64,000 bases of DNA from Oceanospirillum linum. GTDB lineage: Bacteria; Pseudomonadota; Gammaproteobacteria; Pseudomonadales; Halomonadaceae. Below the pieces are notes generated by a model that saw only the letters and a list, made by a program, of their open reading frames with translations, had not been told where the DNA came from and did no database searches. The stretch covers positions 62,001 to 126,000 of the forward strand of contig NZ_FXTS01000006.1 of the NCBI RefSeq assembly GCF_900182785.1, given 5' to 3'. The translations under genes were made by a program, and so were the position numbers. Of this stretch, positions 59,637-64,000 are shown piece by piece (position 1 is the stretch's first letter; every line of letters starts with the position of its first letter).

Positions 59637-61250
59637 ATGCTGAAGTTTATCCGGTCTCTTGTTCTACTGAATCTTATTTCATTTCAGGTTCTGGCTGAAA
59701 CACCCTCTAACTCAATAGTGAAACCGGTCGTCGCCAGACTTCCTGTTAATGAGGCCTTTGTGCTTGAACAGTCTGCGGGGAAAGTGTTTCACCTGACGTT
59801 AGGGGAAGGTGAGTACCTTCGGGGGGATCTAAAAGCGGATCATCCTTTTGACGCTATCATTAGCATGGGGAACGGGCACGTTGTCCGTCAGGTAAGCCAG
59901 CCCCATAGCCGGGATGCCCGTATCTTTTTTCAGGCTAAAACAGAGGGAACTTACCAGCTCAGAATTGTTGCCGGAGTGCAGGAAACGACATTTAACCTGC
60001 GACTGAACTCCGTCCCACTCATGACTGAAGGCATCAAACCGACACCTGTGTTGATCTCGGATGCGATGCAGAACGCTTTTAAAGCTCTGCAACAGGGAGG
60101 AGCACCAGATGCTATCTGGCAACAGCTAACACGTAATGGAACGCCCCTGATTGAAACCCTTGAAGGTGTTAACGATAAACTGAGGGTTACTTTTCTATGG
60201 CGGGGAGCGAAAGAGCGGGTGTTGATGCTTGGGGCGCCAGGCTATAACCATGACCCTCTCTATCGGCTTGGTGATTCGGATATCTGGTACAGAAGTTATG
60301 ATCTGCCATCGGATACCCGTATAAGTTATCAGCTGGCACCGGATGTTCCTCAGGTCGCTGCAGGTGGGCGTGAGCAGAGGATAGCTATTCTGGCCACGGC
60401 GCAAAGGGACCCGGAAAACCCGAATCAGTGGGCACCGGATGGTGTTACGGATATCTACGGCGTGAAATCCATACTGGAATTGAAGGATGCACCTTCAGAT
60501 GATGCTCTGAAGGATCAGCAGTCCATCGAAAAGGTCGCAGAGTATGCCTTAGAAAGCCACAATTTAGGCAATACCCGGGCGGTGGATATCTGGGTATCAG
60601 AAGAGCTGAGACAGCTTGCACCGGGCAAGATGGTTCCGTTAGCTATTTTCTTTGATGGCAAGGCCTATCAGAGTAAAGTCCCAACCCCCCGGATTCTGCA
60701 CAATCTTGTTGCGGAGAACAAGATTCCACCTTTGGTGGCCGTCTTTGTTAATAACCCCTCAAATTCTGCCCGGATAAAGGAGCTGCCCTGTAACCCAGAT
60801 TTTGCTGACTTTATGGCAGAAGAGTTGCTGCCGTTTGTTCGACAAAAAACGGGATACCGTTTTAGTGCGGGTCAGACGTTGTTAGCGGGTTCCAGCTTTG
60901 GTGGACTGGCCTCAAGTTGCACTGCACTGCGTTACCCTGAACTATTTGGCAAAGTGCTGAGCTTATCCGGTTCTTACTGGTGGAGCCCTTCTGACTCTGA
61001 CCGTCCTGAGTGGCTGCCTGCCCATTTTGCAGAGGTGGATAAAAAGCCGATTCAGTTCTATCTGAGTGCTGGTCGCTTTGAAACTAATTATGGTGAGAGT
61101 GGTATTTTGAGCTCCAATCGCCACTTTGAGCAGGTTCTCCGGCTTAAGGGGTACCTCGTTAAATTGGAAGAGTTTAGTTCGGGCCATGATTACTTTCACT
61201 GGCGGGCGACTTTGGACCGAGGGTTGATACATCTTCTGGGGAAGAGATAG
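59637..61250 (+). CDS. Secreted enterochelin-esterase-like protein (Fes family)
   Basis: 537 residues. Signal peptide (FIRSLVLLNLISFQVLA) implies the periplasm, unlike cytoplasmic Fes but like IroE/PfeE. An N-terminal beta part of about 130 residues, a Fes N-domain (VTFLWRGAKERVLMLG..), then the esterase domain with GSSFGG (Ser420) and a late GHDYFHW histidine; an acid lies between. It would cut the trilactone backbone of enterobactin-type siderophores. It shares the locus with the TonB receptor and is thought to work with it. Confidence 0.85.
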   Translation: MLKFIRSLVLLNLISFQVLAETPSNSIVKPVVARLPVNEAFVLEQSAGKVFHLTLGEGEYLRGDLKADHPFDAIISMGNGHVVRQVSQPHSRDARIFFQAKTEGTYQLRIVAGVQETTFNLRLNSVPLMTEGIKPTPVLISDAMQNAFKALQQGGAPDAIWQQLTRNGTPLIETLEGVNDKLRVTFLWRGAKERVLMLGAPGYNHDPLYRLGDSDIWYRSYDLPSDTRISYQLAPDVPQVAAGGREQRIAILATAQRDPENPNQWAPDGVTDIYGVKSILELKDAPSDDALKDQQSIEKVAEYALESHNLGNTRAVDIWVSEELRQLAPGKMVPLAIFFDGKAYQSKVPTPRILHNLVAENKIPPLVAVFVNNPSNSARIKELPCNPDFADFMAEELLPFVRQKTGYRFSAGQTLLAGSSFGGLASSCTALRYPELFGKVLSLSGSYWWSPSDSDRPEWLPAHFAEVDKKPIQFYLSAGRFETNYGESGILSSNRHFEQVLRLKGYLVKLEEFSSGHDYFHWRATLDRGLIHLLGKR

Positions 61251-61321
61251 TAGGTGTCAGGCAGCATACAGTACAGGGCACTGAAAAGCGTTTCTCCCGG
61301 TGGCTGACAAGGGTTAGAAAA

Positions 61322-61347
61322 GAGGCTGGTTAAAGCAGCCTCGTTTT
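61322..61347 (+). terminator. Terminator after the esterase gene
   Basis: GAGGCTG, seven-base loop, CAGCCTC, then GTTTTACT. It marks the end of the siderophore-use unit; the remaining bases up to murI show no gene. Confidence 0.7.
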
Positions 61348-61540
61348 ACTGTTGATCACATATTGTGATAAGAGGGGGAGACACTTGCCGCTTTATCGAT
61401 GAAGGTAAGTTCTTTGCGTGCAGCCATGCAGGCTTTCCTTTTTGCATAAAAACAACAAGATTACTGAATCTGGCTGGCTTCGGAGAGGCATGCTAGAATC
61501 CTTGCATTCCACAGAACCTTCTGAAAACTGATCCCATATC

Positions 61541-62398
61541 TTGAAGCCTGCAAACGAGTCGAATATTAAAATATCAGCCCCTGTTCTGGTGATGGACTCG
61601 GGTGTTGGCGGTTTGTCTATTGCTGCCCATATCCGTAAAACCTGCCCGGATACACCTCTGTTTTATCTGGCTGACAACGGGGCGTTTCCCTACGGTGATA
61701 AAGACGAAGGCTGGCTGGTGGATCGTGTGGTCAAGCTGGCGTACCAGTTGGTTAATCAATACCCAATCAAACTATTAGTTCTTGGGTGTAATACGGCAAG
61801 TACCGTGGTTTTGCCTGCACTTCGTAAGGCACTGTCAATTCCAGTTGTTGGGGTCGTACCTGCCATCAAGCCAGCGGCAGCTCTGAGTCTGAGTGGTCAT
61901 ATTGGTTTGCTGGCAACACCGGGAACGGTCAATCGTAGTTATACCGATCAGCTGATCTCAGATCATGCTGCCCGCTGTCAGGTAACCCGGGTTGGGTCAA
62001 CCGAGGTGGTTCGGCTTGCTGAAGATAAACTGGCCGGTATACCCGTTGATCTGACGAGGCTGAAGCAGGCGGTGTCACCCCTGTTTGAATCTGAGACGCT
62101 GGATACTGTTGTTCTGGGATGTACTCATTTCCCACTATTACGGGATGAGTTAGAAAAGATTCAGCCCCGTAATATCCATTGGGTTGATTCCGGCGCTGCC
62201 ATCGCCCGTCGAGTTGCTATGCTGCTGAGCCAAACCCCAGCTCAATGTTTGGCTGGAAAGAACGCTGTTCAGAGTGATCTTCTGTTCCTGACCCAGGCGC
62301 TTTCGAAAGAGGCTTCTTTGATGAAATCCTTTCGACACAATGGTTTTTCCCAACTGGTGATATTAGAGCATGAGACGCACTGCTCTAGTGGCTTTTAA
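61541..62398 (+). CDS. murI: Glutamate racemase
   Basis: 285 residues. Makes D-glutamate for the cell wall. Motifs: VMDSGVGGLS (Asp19-Ser20), the first catalytic cysteine Cys83 in LGCNTAST, and the second, Cys192, in LGCTHFPLL. DNGAFPYGDKDE replaces the usual DNARFPYG at the substrate loop. The start is TTG 61541 with no clear ribosome site; the first ten residues are therefore uncertain. A lone gene. Confidence 0.93.
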   Translation: MKPANESNIKISAPVLVMDSGVGGLSIAAHIRKTCPDTPLFYLADNGAFPYGDKDEGWLVDRVVKLAYQLVNQYPIKLLVLGCNTASTVVLPALRKALSIPVVGVVPAIKPAAALSLSGHIGLLATPGTVNRSYTDQLISDHAARCQVTRVGSTEVVRLAEDKLAGIPVDLTRLKQAVSPLFESETLDTVVLGCTHFPLLRDELEKIQPRNIHWVDSGAAIARRVAMLLSQTPAQCLAGKNAVQSDLLFLTQALSKEASLMKSFRHNGFSQLVILEHETHCSSGF

Positions 62399-62759
62399 CG
62401 CTAAAGACGCTCCTGTTACCCCCCTGAGACATAAAGGCCCAGTTGCCCCTATTTTGCCCTAGCTTTGTCCCGAAATATTTTCCCTTAAGTGTATATTTGA
62501 TTATTGGTTATTTTACCGGTATGTCTGGGATTATTTTACTTTCCGATTAGGCGTACTTTTTGAATGGTTTTTCCCTATGAAATGTTAAAAAACCTGAAGG
62601 CTCTCGTATTATTGCCCGTTATCAGGGTGACTTATTACCCATTATCAGAGCAACTACGATGAGCCGATAATCGGTTTTGACCGAAATTTCGATGATTTCA
62701 AAATGACGGTGATCGGTAACAACTGGCTACCCGAACTATAGAAAAGGAACTTCACAATC
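62399..62759. other. Intergenic region before the last chemoreceptor
   Basis: About 360 bp without a gene. GCCGATAA at 62663-62670 equals the -10 consensus of flagellar sigma-28, but the expected TAAAG box 11 bases upstream is not seen. TTATCAG-like short repeats occur near 62620-62650. Confidence 0.4.
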
Positions 62760-64000
62760 ATGTTGAATTATTTTCAGAATAGATCCTTGGCTGCTCAGCT
62801 CTCAGTGGTGATAGCAGTGCTTATGATTCTGGCCAATGGCCTGATAACCATTACTCTGACAGAAAAAGCCCGGGAGAACCTTGAGACGGAAGCCGAGAAT
62901 GCTTTAGCCCAACAGAGTGACCTGGTTTCCGGAATGTTGGAATTTTACTATCGGGATAGCTTTTTGAATGCCCAGCGCTTGTCCGATATTTTTTTTAATA
63001 TGTTCCCCCAAGGGGTTCGCCTGAGTGGCCAGAAAGTACAGGTTGCCAACTATCAAACTTTAGCGCTGGCCGATGAATCCGGAGCGATTAATGGTGACTT
63101 CACTAAACCCGATCAGTTCACCCGAATGACCGGCGGCACTGCGACGGTATTTGCCCGCCATGGTGATGATTTTCTGCGTATCAGTACATCCCTTAAAAAA
63201 CAGAATGGCGAGCGTGCCTTTGGCACGCTGTTGGGCACAGGACACCCTGGTTATAAGACCCTGATGGCGGGTAAAGCCTACCATGGCGTAGCTCATCTTT
63301 TTGGCCGTGATTATATGACGATTTACCGTCCGGTACAGGATGGAGGCAAGACTATCGCTGTGCTCTATATCGGTTTTGACCTGACTAAGGGGTTAGCAGA
63401 ACTGAAAAAAACACTGGCGAAAATGCGGATCGGTGAAACAGGTTACGCCACCATTGTAGCGGGATCAGACAGTAAAACCCCCGGTAAAATCCTGATGCAC
63501 CCTAAGCTGGAAGGGCGCAATATTTTACAGGTTACAGCGGAGGATGGCAGCAGCCCGTTTCAGGTATTGTTGCAGAATGAGTCGGGTGTTCTGCGTTATG
63601 ACGATCAGGTGGCAGGTGCAGGTAGCCGTGAAAAGCTGGCTGCCTATCGCCAGATTGAAGGTTGGGGTTGGGTTGTTTTATTAGGTAGTTACAGCGATGA
63701 ATTTGCCGGTACCAGTATTATGCTTAGGAACACTATGATCGTGCTGATGTTGGCATCAACATTCGTGATTATTCTGATCAGCGGCATCATGTTGTACCGA
63801 CGTTTATCACCATTGAACAAGGTCACACAGGATCTGGTGAGAATCGGCCGGGGAGATTTGAAAGTTCAGGCTGAACGCCTGACAGTGGATACGGATTGCA
63901 ACAACGAAACTCGTCTGTTACGTAAGGCGACCCATGAGATGCACTCTGGACTAAAAGATCTGGTGACTCAATTAAGTCAGGCTTCAGCCGCCCTGAAAGA
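62760..64000 (+). CDS. Methyl-accepting chemotaxis protein with Cache domain (3' end outside window)
   Basis: Starts at ATG 62760 (AAAAGGAAC upstream) and stays open to the right edge, giving 413 residues. A membrane segment near 12-32, a periplasmic Cache domain of about 280 residues (ALAQQSDLVSGMLEFYYRDS, AVLYIGFDLTKGLAELKKTL, RIGETGYATIVAG, YRQIEGWGWVVLLGSYSDEF), a second membrane segment (IVLMLASTFVIILISGIML), then HAMP. The signalling part lies beyond the window. It is of a different type from the two PAS receptors. Confidence 0.9.
   Translation, partial: MLNYFQNRSLAAQLSVVIAVLMILANGLITITLTEKARENLETEAENALAQQSDLVSGMLEFYYRDSFLNAQRLSDIFFNMFPQGVRLSGQKVQVANYQTLALADESGAINGDFTKPDQFTRMTGGTATVFARHGDDFLRISTSLKKQNGERAFGTLLGTGHPGYKTLMAGKAYHGVAHLFGRDYMTIYRPVQDGGKTIAVLYIGFDLTKGLAELKKTLAKMRIGETGYATIVAGSDSKTPGKILMHPKLEGRNILQVTAEDGSSPFQVLLQNESGVLRYDDQVAGAGSREKLAAYRQIEGWGWVVLLGSYSDEFAGTSIMLRNTMIVLMLASTFVIILISGIMLYRRLSPLNKVTQDLVRIGRGDLKVQAERLTVDTDCNNETRLLRKATHEMHSGLKDLVTQLSQASAALK

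Overview
The window reads as ordinary chromosome of a marine gammaproteobacterium with roughly 50% G+C. The gene content (cobT/S/C, nadK-to-pepN block, Aer-like chemoreceptors, 2-aminoethylphosphonate use, two TonB receptor loci, preQ1 salvage) fits the Oceanospirillaceae/Amphritea-Neptunomonas range. This is inferred from gene content and arrangement only; no rRNA or tRNA gene is present to test it. No prophage, insertion sequence or CRISPR array was seen.

Layout. 1-3611: tail of an unknown gene, then cobalamin nucleotide-loop assembly (cobT, cobS, cobC) followed by a class II aldolase-like gene. 3734-5322: a MerR regulator and a metal permease read from a textbook MerR promoter with a 20-bp spacer and dyad. 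5552-6823: a small outer-membrane barrel and a LysE exporter. 6851-15435: DUF1853, nadK, a phosphoesterase, a rhomboid protease, DUF1315, DUF2797 and pepN. As I recall, a similar order occurs in Pseudomonas. 15548-17951: an FKBP isomerase and a PAS chemoreceptor.

18035-27698: a complete 2-aminoethylphosphonate (AEP) locus: GntR/UTRA regulator, FAD oxidoreductase, ABC importer (binding protein, ATPase, fused permease), phnW, phnX and an EamA transporter. Three copies of the palindrome TGGTATATACCA (one with a mismatch) precede the oxidoreductase, the importer and phnW, so one regulator probably controls all three units. The oxidoreductase suggests that modified AEP, for example N-methyl AEP, is also consumed.

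27863-40777: an iron-linked island. It has a TonB receptor with a Fur-like site, a metallo-hydrolase, an OmpR-type two-component pair with a good Fur box, and then, behind another Fur box, a nine-gene operon (PepSY-TM, DUF2271, DUF4198, two small proteins, a TroA/ZnuA-type ABC importer and a second, divergent TroA-like protein). A second Fur-boxed TonB receptor and a secreted Fes-like esterase lie at 57575-61250. No siderophore synthesis genes are in view, which suggests use of foreign catechol siderophores.

41017-56068 holds mostly single genes: YceI, two LysR regulators, an exporter ABC, yhhQ behind what looks like a preQ1-I riboswitch whose 3' pseudoknot strand is the ribosome binding site, an AT-rich chemoreceptor, a hydrolase, an unidentified secreted protein, lipocalin, a haem protein and a GFA protein. 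56317-57349 is a ParD-like gene coupled to a methionine aminopeptidase. The window closes with murI and the first two thirds of a Cache-domain chemoreceptor that runs off the end.
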